Shown here: positions 52,022 to 60,495 of the stretch, in pieces | Numbering within the stretch: the first letter of the stretch is position 1 | Layout: each line of letters opens with the position of its first letter | Source of the DNA: Chitinophagaceae bacterium | GTDB lineage: Bacteria; Bacteroidota; Bacteroidia; Chitinophagales; Chitinophagaceae | Direction: 5' to 3' | DNA: 64,000 nt | NCBI GenBank assembly: GCA_020403455.1 | Contig: JADBXP010000010.1 | Coordinates: 1-64,000, forward strand | The notes under the pieces: model-generated | Databases searched by the model: none | What the model was told of the DNA's origin: nothing | What the model saw: only the letters and a program-made list of their open reading frames with translations | Made by a program: the position numbers and the translations under genes

Positions 52022-53389
52022 TTATTTTTTCTCCGAAAAATAAAGATGGAAATAAGGGATGGTTTCTATGCCCTTGTAAAAATTGAAGAGATCATATTTT
52101 TCATTGGGACTGTGCAGGTTGTCGCTGTCGAGACCAAAACCCATGAAAACGATTTTCAGTCCAAGCTCTTTTTCAAACAAGGCACAGATAGGAATACTAC
52201 CTCCACCTCTTACAGGAATGGGTTCTTTGCCAAAGGTTTGTGCGATGGCTTTGGCAGCAGACCTGTAGGCATGAGAATCAATAGGCGTAAGATAGGGTTC
52301 ACCTCCATGGTGTTCAGTTGCTTTTACAGTAACACCCTGTGGGGCAATGGACTGAAAATAGGCGATTAATTTATCAGTGATTTTTTGCGAAGTCTGATTA
52401 GGTACCAGGCGGCAGGATATTTTTGCAAAGGCTTTGGAAGGCAATACAGTCTTCGATCCTTCGCCTGTATAACCGCCCCAGATGCCGTTTACTTCCAGGG
52501 TAGGACGGATTCCGGTTCTTTCGTGCGTAGAGTAGCCCTTTTCTCCCCAAACTGCGGGTATACCCAGATCTTTTTTATACTCTTCTTCATCAAAAGGTGC
52601 TGCAGCCATTTTGTTTCTTTCCTCTTCGCTTGCCTCCAGCACATCATCATAAAACCCTGGAATGGTGATGCGGTTATTTTCATCATGACAGGAAGCGATC
52701 ATTTTTGCCAGCAGCGTGGCAGGATTGGCAACGGCACCACCATAAACACCACTGTGCAAGTCACGGTTGGGACCAGTCACTTCAACTTCAATGTAACTGA
52801 GTCCGCGAACGCCTACATCGATAGAAGGGGTGTCCATGCTCAGCATGGAAGTATCACTAATCAGAATTACATCTGCCTGAAGAAGTGATTTATTGTTTTT
52901 TACAAAATCAGAGAGATGAGAGGAACCCACTTCTTCCTCACCCTCGATTAAGAATTTAATGTTTACCGGAAGTGTTCCTGTTGCGGTCATGATTTCCAGT
53001 GCCTTTACGTGCATATAAAATTGCCCTTTGTCATCGCAGGCACCGCGAGCAAAGATTTTACCATCCCGGATGGTAGGCTCAAATGGGGGTGTGGTCCAAA
53101 GTTCCAGGGGATCGGCCGGTTGCACATCATAGTGTCCATAAACCAGCACGGTGGGTCGGGAGGGGTCTATTATTTTTTCAGCGAAAACGATGGGATGTCC
53201 CGGGGTTTGAAAAATTTCAGCTCTGTCGGCACCTGCTTCCCTTAGACGCTTTTGAACCAGCTCGGCACAGGTGTGCATGTCTGTTTTGTTTTCAGAACGG
53301 GCGCTGACACTGGGTATCCGCAACAATTCAAGTAATTCTTGGAGGAATCTTTCCTGGTGGAGGTTTTGGTAATCTTTCCAGCTATTCAT
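52022..53389 (-). CDS. M20 family dipeptidase
   Basis: The protein is 455 residues without a signal peptide, so cytoplasmic. Metal ligands and catalytic residues of M20/ArgE-type peptidases are present: VYGHYDVQP (His, Asp), RGACDDKGQ (bridging Asp), GEEEVGS (catalytic Glu and ligand) and a C-terminal His ligand in NLHSPNEKYDL. It fits the carnosinase-like di- and tripeptidase branch that hydrolyses short peptides. It is the first gene of the minus-strand group with the S4 protein and trmD. Confidence 0.92.
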   Translation of the reverse strand: MNSWKDYQNLHQERFLQELLELLRIPSVSARSENKTDMHTCAELVQKRLREAGADRAEIFQTPGHPIVFAEKIIDPSRPTVLVYGHYDVQPADPLELWTTPPFEPTIRDGKIFARGACDDKGQFYMHVKALEIMTATGTLPVNIKFLIEGEEEVGSSHLSDFVKNNKSLLQADVILISDTSMLSMDTPSIDVGVRGLSYIEVEVTGPNRDLHSGVYGGAVANPATLLAKMIASCHDENNRITIPGFYDDVLEASEEERNKMAAAPFDEEEYKKDLGIPAVWGEKGYSTHERTGIRPTLEVNGIWGGYTGEGSKTVLPSKAFAKISCRLVPNQTSQKITDKLIAYFQSIAPQGVTVKATEHHGGEPYLTPIDSHAYRSAAKAIAQTFGKEPIPVRGGGSIPICALFEKELGLKIVFMGFGLDSDNLHSPNEKYDLFNFYKGIETIPYFHLYFSEKK

Positions 53390-53464
53390 GCTATTACAAT
53401 TGAGTATATAAGTGTGATGATCTTTCTATCGGAAGGATCGATGTCTGCAAAGTTACTAATGCTT

Positions 53465-54448
53465 TTACAATCGGTGTTTTTCGTTGGAAAGTATATTATC
53501 CAGGTTCCATTCCTGCCTGTTTTTCATGGGTTCTTGCCGCACCTGACAATTTTCTATGGAGCAGACGGTACAACTAAAAGGCATACAACCATCGGTGTGA
53601 ACGAAAAGTTCAATGCTATTTCCCATTTTTGATTGAATCAATACAGATAGAGCATCAATTTCCCGGTGTGCTTCGTGAAGATTCATGTACCAGGGAAGTG
53701 TCAGGTGGCAGTCGATGTGTAATTGATCTCCGTATTGTATCACCCGGAGATTATGTAAATCAATCCATTCTTTTTTCCGGCTTTCATTCAGCAGCTGAAT
53801 GAAGCGTTCCAGCAATTGTTTGTCAGCTTCATCCATGATTCCTGCCAAAGATTTCCGGATAATGGTATAGCCATTGTACATAATCAGAACACTCATCATG
53901 AGTGCGATAATTTTATCTATCCACCACAATTTTGTAAAGAGCATGATGAGAAGTCCACCAACGACAGCGAGGGTAGAATAGCTGTCCATTTGCAAATGAT
54001 GACCACTGGCTTGTAATGCGAGTGAATTATTCTTTTTTCCCTGCCGGAGACATAACATTCCACCAAAGTAGTTCATCAGGGCAGTACCCGCAATGATCCA
54101 GCAGCCGGTATCCACTTGGTGTATTGTTCTTGGGCTGATGAAATCGTTGATGGTTGCATAGATAATCAGTATTCCGGCTGCAACTATCAGGGTTCCTTCA
54201 ACAGCGGCAGATACGAATTCTGCTTTTCCGTGTCCATAAGGGTGGTCTCTGTCCCTGGGTTTGGCAGCCACGTATAAACTGTACAGACCAACAAAGCCGG
54301 CAATGACATTCACAATACTTTCCAGGGCATCCGTGAGGATAGCAAGGGAGTGTGTCAACCAATAGGCAGCTAATTTCGCCAGCAGCAAGAAGACACCTCC
54401 GGCAGTAATGTACTGTTGTAGCCGCAGGTTTTGTTGAGCTTTATTCAG
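53465..54448 (-). CDS. Cation diffusion facilitator transporter, start codon unusual
   Basis: This is an inner-membrane divalent-metal/proton antiporter. From a CTG at 54448 the product is 327 residues: six hydrophobic helices, HPYGHGKAE after TM2, GHHLQMDSYST in TM5 (His-x3-Asp of site A kept), and a cytoplasmic domain ending in a Cys-rich tail (GCMPFSCTVCSIENC). The TM2 site-A pair is Glu and Asn (ALESIVN) instead of the Asp/Asp of FieF. No ATG or GTG exists between the upstream stop at 54461 and TM1; a TTG at 54388 would cut TM1. The homologous N-terminus (NKAQQNLRLQQY) starts right after the CTG. It follows osmC by 27 bases. Confidence 0.85.
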   Translation of the reverse strand: MNKAQQNLRLQQYITAGGVFLLLAKLAAYWLTHSLAILTDALESIVNVIAGFVGLYSLYVAAKPRDRDHPYGHGKAEFVSAAVEGTLIVAAGILIIYATINDFISPRTIHQVDTGCWIIAGTALMNYFGGMLCLRQGKKNNSLALQASGHHLQMDSYSTLAVVGGLLIMLFTKLWWIDKIIALMMSVLIMYNGYTIIRKSLAGIMDEADKQLLERFIQLLNESRKKEWIDLHNLRVIQYGDQLHIDCHLTLPWYMNLHEAHREIDALSVLIQSKMGNSIELFVHTDGCMPFSCTVCSIENCQVRQEPMKNRQEWNLDNILSNEKHRL

Positions 54449-54475
54449 GGCTGTCGATTTTTAAGAATTCCCGAA

Positions 54476-54889
54476 TTAAAAATGAGCAATCTCATAGGTG
54501 ATCGGACAATGCTTGGCCAACATAGCAGAGATGCCACAATATTTTTCATGCGAGAGTGAAACAGCGCGGGCCACTTTGTCTGCATCTTCAGGTGCTGCAT
54601 CAGTTGTGTAAATCATATGAATGAAACGAAAGGTCTTGGGAGTTTCATCAGTTTGCTCTGCTTGCGCGCTGATTTCAATGCGCTGAAAAGGAACTTTCAT
54701 TTTTTTCAGAATGTCCACTACATCTATTCCGCTGCAGCCGCAGAGTGATCCCAATAAAAGCTTTTTAGGATTTAGACCTGTATCTGTGCCTCCCGACTCA
54801 ACGGGAGCATCAATACGAACTACATGGTTAGATCCAGGAGAACTCAGGTCAAAAGCGTGGGCATTTACCCAGTTAATTTGTACTTGCAC
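54476..54889 (-). CDS. OsmC/Ohr family peroxidase
   Basis: The protein is 137 residues. Both redox cysteines of the family are present, in SLCGCSGIDVVDIL (near residue 52) and HEKYCGISAML (near 117). The cluster SLCGCSGID is the OsmC-type helix start. These dimeric proteins reduce organic hydroperoxides with a thiol; in a bacillithiol-producing cell the partner may be a lipoylated or bacillithiol system. It starts at GTG 25 bases after the SOD stop; no in-frame ATG precedes it. It is part of the LptF/G-SOD-OsmC-CDF group. Confidence 0.9.
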   Translation of the reverse strand: MQVQINWVNAHAFDLSSPGSNHVVRIDAPVESGGTDTGLNPKKLLLGSLCGCSGIDVVDILKKMKVPFQRIEISAQAEQTDETPKTFRFIHMIYTTDAAPEDADKVARAVSLSHEKYCGISAMLAKHCPITYEIAHF

Positions 54890-54914
54890 GTTATGTATTT
54901 TAATGTATGAACAA

Positions 54915-55646
54915 TCAGGCGTTATTACAATTTTGCTGCACGAAATTCCAGTTAACGAGTTTCCACCAATTGTTGATGTAGTCGGCGCGTCTGTTTTGAT
55001 AATTCAGGTAATAGGCATGTTCCCAAACATCCAGGGCAAGCAATGGAGTTCCCTTGATGTCACTGATATCCATCAGCGGGTTGTCTTGATTAGGGGTGGA
55101 ACCAATGGCTAAACTGCGATCGGGTGTCATGATCAGCCAGGCCCATCCACTTCCAAATCTGTTTTTACCTGCATCAGTGAATTGATTCTTCATTGCTTCG
55201 AGCGAACCGAATGAGCGCTGTATGGATTGGAGTAAGGTTCCTCCCGGTTCAGAAGAGCTTGGTTGCATACATTGCCAAAAAAATTCATGGTTATAGTGGC
55301 CACCCCCATTGTTCCGCATTTTGGCCGAATATTTTGAAATACCCCTAAGTAATTGTTCCAAAGAAGTGACTGAGGTATCTACTTTTTCGGCAAGACAGGC
55401 ATCCGCCAGATTTTTGGTATAGCCCGCTGCGTGTTTGGTGTAATGAATATTCATCGTTGTACCATCGATGGCTGGTTCGAGGGCATTGTATGCATAAGGC
55501 AATGGTTGCTGAGTGTAGCCAATCGGTTGGAAAGCGATTCGGTTATTGCCGGCGAATGCCGGAAATCCTGCCGCCATTAATCCTGCGGAGATGCCGGCTT
55601 TTGTACCCGTGGCAATGAAACTGCGGCGGTTCATATTTTTTTTCAT
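54915..55646 (-). CDS. Tat-exported Fe/Mn superoxide dismutase
   Basis: The protein is 243 residues. It carries a twin-arginine signal (NRRSFIATGTKAGISAG, cleavage near AFAGN), so it is exported folded. The Fe/Mn SOD core has the four metal ligands: His in MNIHYTKH, His in GGHYNHEFF, and Asp and His in LDVWEHAYY. Motif GGGHYNHEFFW fits the family. The ATG at 55646 overlaps the LptF/G stop as ATGA, indicating coupling; a frame open further upstream lies inside the permease gene and is not real. Iron or manganese cannot be told with certainty. Confidence 0.93.
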   Translation of the reverse strand: MKKNMNRRSFIATGTKAGISAGLMAAGFPAFAGNNRIAFQPIGYTQQPLPYAYNALEPAIDGTTMNIHYTKHAAGYTKNLADACLAEKVDTSVTSLEQLLRGISKYSAKMRNNGGGHYNHEFFWQCMQPSSSEPGGTLLQSIQRSFGSLEAMKNQFTDAGKNRFGSGWAWLIMTPDRSLAIGSTPNQDNPLMDISDIKGTPLLALDVWEHAYYLNYQNRRADYINNWWKLVNWNFVQQNCNNA

Positions 55647-57097
55647 GCGCTGGTGTTTTTGTTTTTTCTTCCGGAATATAAAGTTAACCCAAACTGACGC
55701 AGCCGGGTGAATTGGCGGTAATAGAATTCCTGATTGAACAATTGCGAATCGGTCATGGCTTTGTAAGTGAGAAAAAGACCGACAGGGATCAATATGCCGG
55801 TAGAAAGCCACATTCCATTCAAAACAGACAATTCGCCCGAGCGTACCAGTTTTTCTCCAAAATTGTTGAGCAGGTAAAAAAACACAAAAAATATAATGGC
55901 AAAGACCAATGGCATACCGAGTCCGCCCTTGCGAATAATGGAACCCAACGGAGCTCCTATCATGAAGAGCACAAGGCAGGCAAAAGAAAGTGTGAACTTT
56001 CGGTGCCACTCGATTTTATGTAGATTCAAAGTATCTGTTCGTTCCTTGTATTCCGATTCCAGCGTAACAGTTCCTGCTCTGATGTTCCTGATATTACTCA
56101 TGGCATTGCTGTACACTGCCTGCTTCAAGGAATCGGGTATCACCTCATCGAATTGACGATTTGCAGGCACTATTGATGCCGAAGATTTCTTCCAACCGGT
56201 ATCGGCAAAGCGGATAAACGGCAGATAAGGACTAAATTCAATACCTGTCTTACTGATAAAAATGGAGTCTCTTTTGTCAAGTGAGTCAATAGAAATATTA
56301 AGTTGTCGAACACTCAGCATTTTGGCATCATAAAATGCGCTGTCGCTGGTTTTGGTCATTTGAAAACTCTTGAGATCGAAAACTTTTGTATACGTTTTGA
56401 AACCCATTTGTATGAACTGGGTATTGCGGGTATTCCTCGGTCCGGTTTCTTCAAATCTATGGCCGTCTTTTAAGATGAACTCGAGATCTCTCTTATTGGA
56501 AGTCAGGCGCATCACTCCACTTTTGGCTACAATGAGGTAATCTTGTAAAGAACCTCCCTTTTCGAAAATGACTACATCATGGATGATGCTGTCATTTTTT
56601 TCCTTCCTCCCCAACTTGATGACATATCCGTCAATTTTGTCATAAAAAATTCCCTCCTTGATATCAAATGCCGGTTTGGCTACAATCAGGTCATATTTTA
56701 GTGCTGATAATTTTTTCTGGGTAACAGGTATGATGTTATTGGCAAATAAGAACGCCAGTCCGGTCACCAGCAATGCAAAAATCAACAAGGGTCGCATGAA
56801 GCGCAGCAGGGGGATACCGGAAGACTTGATGGCTACCAATTCAAATGATTCCCCGAGATTTCCAAAAGTCATGATCGCGGAGAAAAGCAATGAAAGGGGC
56901 AGGGCTGTAGGAATCCAAAACAATGTAACGAGCCCCACCAGTTTACCAATGGTAGGGAAATCCAGACCTTTACCCACCAGGTCATCAATGTATAACCAGA
57001 AAAATTGCATGGTAAGCACAAAGACTGAAATAGAAAAAGCAGCAACGAATGGTCCTATAAAGGATTTGATGATGAGAATATCAAGTTTTTTTATCAC
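55643..57097 (-). CDS. LptF/LptG family lipopolysaccharide export permease
   Basis: The protein is 484 residues, of the YjgP/YjgQ family, with three hydrophobic helices near residues 10-110 and three near 370-460 around a large periplasmic beta domain. Motifs ALPLSLLFSAIMTFGNLGESFELVAIKSSGI and FTLSFACLVLFMIGAPLGSIIRKGG are characteristic. It moves LPS from the inner membrane with LptB and LptC. It starts at GTG; no in-frame ATG lies upstream. It heads the operon of SOD, OsmC and CDF and stands divergently from the next gene with 24 bases between start codons. Confidence 0.92.
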   Translation of the reverse strand: MIKKLDILIIKSFIGPFVAAFSISVFVLTMQFFWLYIDDLVGKGLDFPTIGKLVGLVTLFWIPTALPLSLLFSAIMTFGNLGESFELVAIKSSGIPLLRFMRPLLIFALLVTGLAFLFANNIIPVTQKKLSALKYDLIVAKPAFDIKEGIFYDKIDGYVIKLGRKEKNDSIIHDVVIFEKGGSLQDYLIVAKSGVMRLTSNKRDLEFILKDGHRFEETGPRNTRNTQFIQMGFKTYTKVFDLKSFQMTKTSDSAFYDAKMLSVRQLNISIDSLDKRDSIFISKTGIEFSPYLPFIRFADTGWKKSSASIVPANRQFDEVIPDSLKQAVYSNAMSNIRNIRAGTVTLESEYKERTDTLNLHKIEWHRKFTLSFACLVLFMIGAPLGSIIRKGGLGMPLVFAIIFFVFFYLLNNFGEKLVRSGELSVLNGMWLSTGILIPVGLFLTYKAMTDSQLFNQEFYYRQFTRLRQFGLTLYSGRKNKNTSA

Positions 57098-57121
57098 TTT
57101 GTGCAGGATAAATGACCGGTA

Positions 57122-57718
57122 ATGGAGAGCTCAAAAGTAACACTTTCACCACAGGAATGGGCATTGTTGCAGGATCCCTCCTTTCTTTTAACCAAGAATT
57201 TGGTCATAGAAAAAGTGTATACACTGTTGGGACAGGTCGCTTTGTCTTATCAGCAAATCACTGCAGCCTTACCGGAAGCATACCAGGGTGATAGGTTTCG
57301 GTTGACGCCTAAAATTTCGAGGGGTGAGAAGTACCGGGATTTGCCCTGGGTAATGCTCGATTATCCCAGGCAATACACTGCAGCGGATACCCAAGCCATC
57401 AGAAGTTTTTTTGGATGGGGCAGTGAATTCAGTATACACCTTATTCTTCAGGGTGAGAGTCGTGAACGTTGGTTGACCAATGCAAGGCAATGGATAGAAA
57501 CTGCAGACCCCGAATGGATGATCGATCTGTCGGATGATCCCTGGCAACATCACCGGGATGAGCAACGATGCATTCCTTTGTTTACAATGAATGAGCAGGA
57601 ACTGAAAAAAAGGCCTTTTATCAAGTACAGTTGCTGGCAGCCATTGACTGCATGGGACACATTGCCGGAACAATGGTCTTCAATTTTTATCCAATGGGTG
57701 AAAATTCCCGGAACTTAG
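57122..57718 (+). CDS. Hypothetical protein, 198 residues
   Basis: I do not recognise a characterised family. The protein has no signal peptide or membrane helix and is rich in Trp, Gln and Leu. Short segments such as ISRGEKYRDLPWVMLDYPR and IRSFFGWGSEFSIHLIL look well ordered. It is probably cytoplasmic. It lies divergently to the LptF/G gene (24 bases) and convergently to a START-like protein (8 bases). Function is unknown. Confidence 0.8.
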   Translation: MESSKVTLSPQEWALLQDPSFLLTKNLVIEKVYTLLGQVALSYQQITAALPEAYQGDRFRLTPKISRGEKYRDLPWVMLDYPRQYTAADTQAIRSFFGWGSEFSIHLILQGESRERWLTNARQWIETADPEWMIDLSDDPWQHHRDEQRCIPLFTMNEQELKKRPFIKYSCWQPLTAWDTLPEQWSSIFIQWVKIPGT

Positions 57719-57726
57719 GAGAAATC

Positions 57727-58113
57727 TTAATTGCTCCCGATGCGGTGAAACAATTCTTTCAACTGGTATTCCCATAGACGCGATTGATCGCGAATTTCAC
57801 TTTTCTCAGCGAAATCCTTTACCAGCAAGACAGTTTGATTGGAGATTTCTGTTTTTTCAATGCGGAACTCGAAATATTCTCCTTTCTCACTGTGCAACCA
57901 GTGATAACGAATGAATTTATCCTGCTCTTTTTCAACTACCTCTGCTTTGTCGGGTTTTTCTCCATTCCATGAAAAACTATACACATTGTCCCATTCATCT
58001 ACTTTGTCGGCAAACCATTCTTGTAAGCCCGCCGGAGTTGCCAGAAATTCGTATAATATGCTGGGAGAACATTTTACCGGAAATTCAAGTGTAAATAACT
58101 GCTTTTTACTCAT
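57727..58113 (-). CDS. START-like domain protein (SRPBCC fold)
   Basis: The protein is 128 residues. It has the fold pattern of AHSA1/START-like proteins: EFPVKCSPSILYEFLATPAGLQEWFADKVD at the N-terminus and a long C-terminal helix (SRLWEYQLKELFHRIGS). It is a small hydrophobic-ligand-binding domain found widely in Bacteroidota with no assigned ligand. A -7-like element directly precedes the ATG. Confidence 0.85.
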   Translation of the reverse strand: MSKKQLFTLEFPVKCSPSILYEFLATPAGLQEWFADKVDEWDNVYSFSWNGEKPDKAEVVEKEQDKFIRYHWLHSEKGEYFEFRIEKTEISNQTVLLVKDFAEKSEIRDQSRLWEYQLKELFHRIGSN

Positions 58114-58474
58114 TTCAAAATTATTGTACTACCTATATTGGTCAGCACAATAATATAAAAAAAAAATTCGTACCCAAATGTTTTTTTACGAAGGGCGGTG
58201 TTCATCGGTTAAGTTCATGTTAATTCTTGGCGAAGAAGTCTATAAGAGATTGAAAATCAATGTCATATACAATGTTATATATCATCCATACATATCCTTA
58301 ATGGTGTATGTTGTACATATCACATCAAGCCATTGTTTAGAAATACTGACAAAAGAATTAAGGTAGGTAAGTTCCTACCGGCTCAACAGGAACGGGCGGC
58401 ATTGTTTATCTTTGCGCCTCTCGAAAATTCTTTTGTTGACCGACCATAGGTAACGAGACCTGAAAAAAAATACT
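58114..58474. other. AT-rich gap with two overlapping hairpins, promoter of ffh
   Basis: No convincing gene is found; a 62-codon frame at 58178-58366 has no family features. Two mutually exclusive hairpins lie together: GGTAGG/CCTACC at 58362-58379 and GTTCCT/AGGAAC at 58371-58393. The ffh -7 element follows at 58407, so both hairpins are upstream of the likely start of transcription. Confidence 0.4.
58407..58414 (+). promoter_or_regulatory. Candidate -7 element of ffh
   Basis: TATCTTTG matches TAnnTTTG, giving a leader of about 55 bases before the ffh ATG. Confidence 0.4.
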
Positions 58475-59800
58475 ATGTTTCAATCGCTAGGTGAAAAACT
58501 GGAATCCGCCTTTAAGCACCTGAAAGGTGAGGCGCGCATCACAGATCTCAATATTGCCAATACTATAAAAGACATCCGCAAAGCCTTGTTGGATGCTGAC
58601 GTGAACTTTACCATTGCCCGCGAATTCACCGATAAGGTAAAGGAGAAAGCCATTGGCGAAAAAGTTATAGCAGCGGTTAGTCCGGGTCAATTGATGGTGA
58701 AAATAGTGCAGGATGAGCTCACCGGCTTAATGGGCGGACAGGCAGCTGATCTGCAGTTGGCAGGAAATCCTGCTATTATCTTGGTTGCCGGTTTACAGGG
58801 TTCTGGTAAAACAACTTTCTCAGCGAAATTGGCAAGATACCTGACCAGCCAAAAAGGGAAATCTGTTTTGTTGGTGGCAGCAGACGTTTACAGACCCGCA
58901 GCCATCGATCAGTTGACCATACTTGCTCAGGAAATCGGTGTAGAAATATTTGCAGAGCGTGATAACCAGCAGCCCGTTGTCATTGCCCGGAATGCAGTAC
59001 AACATGCAAAATCACACAATAAAAATGTAGTGATCATAGATACTGCCGGTAGACTGGCTGTTGACGAAGCCATGATGGCAGAAGCCGCAGAATTGAAGCA
59101 GGCATTGCAACCTACAGAGATTCTGTTCGTGGTAGATGCAATGACCGGACAGGATGCTGTGAATACGGCGAAGGCATTCAATGAGCGCCTGGACTTCACA
59201 GGAGTGGTATTGACCAAATTGGATGGTGATACAAGAGGTGGTGCGGCATTGTCGATTAGTTATACCGTTCACAAGCCCATTAAATTCGTAAGCAGCGGAG
59301 AGAAAACGGATACCTTGGAAGTATTCTATCCTGACCGAATGGCTCAGCGGATTTTGGGTATGGGTGATATCACCACCCTGGTGGAAAAAGCCCAGGCCCA
59401 ATTCAACGAAGAAGCTGCCAAGAAGCTCGAGAAAAAAATCAAGAAAAATCAGTTTGACTTTCAGGACTTCATGGATCAGATGCAACAGATCAAAAAAATG
59501 GGCAATCTGAAAGACCTCATGGGCATGATACCGGGTATGGGAAAAGCGATGAAAAACATCGATATCAACGAAGATGCATTCAAAGGAATTGAAGCCATCA
59601 TTCAATCCATGACGCCGGAAGAAAGAAAAAATCCCGACCTGATCAACCCGTCCCGAAAGAACCGCATTGCCAGGGGTTGTGGGAAGAACATTCAGGAAAT
59701 CAATGCATTCATCAAGCAGTTTGAGCAGATGAAGCAGACCATGAAAATGATGAATAATATGCCGGCTGGCGGGTTTCCCGGGATGAGAGGCATGCGATAA
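58475..59800 (+). CDS. ffh: Signal recognition particle protein Ffh
   Basis: Ffh is the SRP54 homologue that targets membrane proteins with 4.5S RNA and FtsY. The protein is 441 residues: an N-domain helix bundle, a G-domain with GLQGSGKTTFSAKLA, ADVYRPAAIDQL, DTAGRLAVDEAMM and TKLDGDTRGGAAL, and a Met-rich M domain (from about 325) that binds RNA and signal peptides (MGMIPGMGKAMKN, MKQTMKMMNNMPAGG). All features are normal. A weak terminator follows. Confidence 0.96.
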   Translation: MFQSLGEKLESAFKHLKGEARITDLNIANTIKDIRKALLDADVNFTIAREFTDKVKEKAIGEKVIAAVSPGQLMVKIVQDELTGLMGGQAADLQLAGNPAIILVAGLQGSGKTTFSAKLARYLTSQKGKSVLLVAADVYRPAAIDQLTILAQEIGVEIFAERDNQQPVVIARNAVQHAKSHNKNVVIIDTAGRLAVDEAMMAEAAELKQALQPTEILFVVDAMTGQDAVNTAKAFNERLDFTGVVLTKLDGDTRGGAALSISYTVHKPIKFVSSGEKTDTLEVFYPDRMAQRILGMGDITTLVEKAQAQFNEEAAKKLEKKIKKNQFDFQDFMDQMQQIKKMGNLKDLMGMIPGMGKAMKNIDINEDAFKGIEAIIQSMTPEERKNPDLINPSRKNRIARGCGKNIQEINAFIKQFEQMKQTMKMMNNMPAGGFPGMRGMR

Positions 59801-59803
59801 AGG

Positions 59804-59822
59804 GACTGATTTTCAGTCTTTT
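59804..59822 (+). terminator. Weak intrinsic terminator after ffh
   Basis: GACTGA and TCAGTC form a 6-bp stem with a 3-base loop, followed by four T. It precedes the rpsP promoter. Confidence 0.5.
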
Positions 59823-59834
59823 CAACACACCGGC

Positions 59835-59865
59835 TTGGCTGAATCCTGAAAAATCTCTATTTTTG
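59835..59865 (+). promoter_or_regulatory. Promoter of rpsP
   Basis: TTG at 59835-59837 and TATTTTTG at 59858-59865 are 20 bases apart, an excellent match to the Bacteroidota -33/-7 promoter. Transcription should begin near 59871, giving a leader of about 55 bases. Confidence 0.6.
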
Positions 59866-59867
59866 CA

Positions 59868-59889
59868 ATCCGGTTGTTCTCAACCGGGT
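59868..59889 (+). promoter_or_regulatory. Hairpin at the 5' end of the rpsP leader
   Basis: CCGGTTG (59870-59876) and CAACCGG (59881-59887) form a perfect 7-bp stem with a TTCT loop, extended by a U-G and an A-U pair to nine. It lies at or just after the predicted transcription start, so it would cap the rpsP mRNA. It may stabilise the message or bind a ribosomal protein. Confidence 0.6.
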
Positions 59890-59927
59890 CAATTTTATTG
59901 TTTAACGCCTATAAATTTCTATTTAAA

Positions 59928-60383
59928 ATGGCAGTAAAGATCCGTTTACAAAGACACGGAAGTAAGAAGCGTCCTTTTTACTTCATCGTAGTGGCTGATG
60001 CCCGTTCACCCAGAGATGGAAAATTCATCCAGAAAGTGGGTACTTACAATCCCCTCACCGTTCCTGCTACCATCCAGCTTGATCGCCAGAAAGCGCTGGA
60101 GTGGCTGAATAAAGGTGCACAACCCACCGATACGGTGCGTCGCATCCTTTCTTTTAAAGGGGTATTGTACCTGAAGCACCTGCTGAGGGGAGTTAAGCTT
60201 GGATTGTTTGATGAAGCTACGGCTATGTCAAAATTCCAGGTTTGGCACAACGAGCATGAAGCCCAGATTACACGCAGGTCTGACGCTCATAAGAGCAAGC
60301 AGCGTGCAAAAAAGGCTTACACGCCTGTAGTGAAAAAAGTAGAAGCTGCTGAGGGCGCCGGTGAGGCTCCTGCAGAAGCATAA
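59928..60383 (+). CDS. rpsP: 30S ribosomal protein S16
   Basis: S16 is required for 30S assembly. The ATG at 59928 begins the family-typical [18 protein letters not shown]; the frame upstream to 59874 is leader. The product is 151 residues. The conserved core ends near residue 85, and a basic, Ala/Lys-rich C-terminal extension follows ([28 protein letters not shown]), longer than the enterobacterial protein, as is common in Bacteroidota. It has its own promoter and a strong terminator, so rimM behind it needs read-through or another promoter. Confidence 0.96.
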   Translation: MAVKIRLQRHGSKKRPFYFIVVADARSPRDGKFIQKVGTYNPLTVPATIQLDRQKALEWLNKGAQPTDTVRRILSFKGVLYLKHLLRGVKLGLFDEATAMSKFQVWHNEHEAQITRRSDAHKSKQRAKKAYTPVVKKVEAAEGAGEAPAEA

Positions 60384-60405
60384 TACTTGCACTGCACATC
60401 CTATG

Positions 60406-60432
60406 AAAATCCGCCTATGGCGGATTTTTTTT
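60406..60432 (+). terminator. Intrinsic terminator between rpsP and rimM
   Basis: ATCCGCC and GGCGGAT form a perfect 7-bp stem with a 3-base loop (arms 60409-60415 and 60419-60425), extended by A-T pairs, followed by eight T. Confidence 0.85.
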
Positions 60433-60495
60433 CGTCTGCATTTTTTCGTTTGCATGCGGTATAAATATCAGTAACTTTAAATCAGACCCAACTAT

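Noticed and set aside
55647..56009. N-terminal extension of the superoxide dismutase frame
   Set aside because: It lies within the LptF/G coding region, has no family similarity, and the Tat signal starts at 55646 with an ATGA overlap.
58178..58366. A possible 62-codon gene before ffh
   Set aside because: Its composition is that of AT-rich non-coding DNA, with no recognisable motif, and the hairpins and promoter follow directly.
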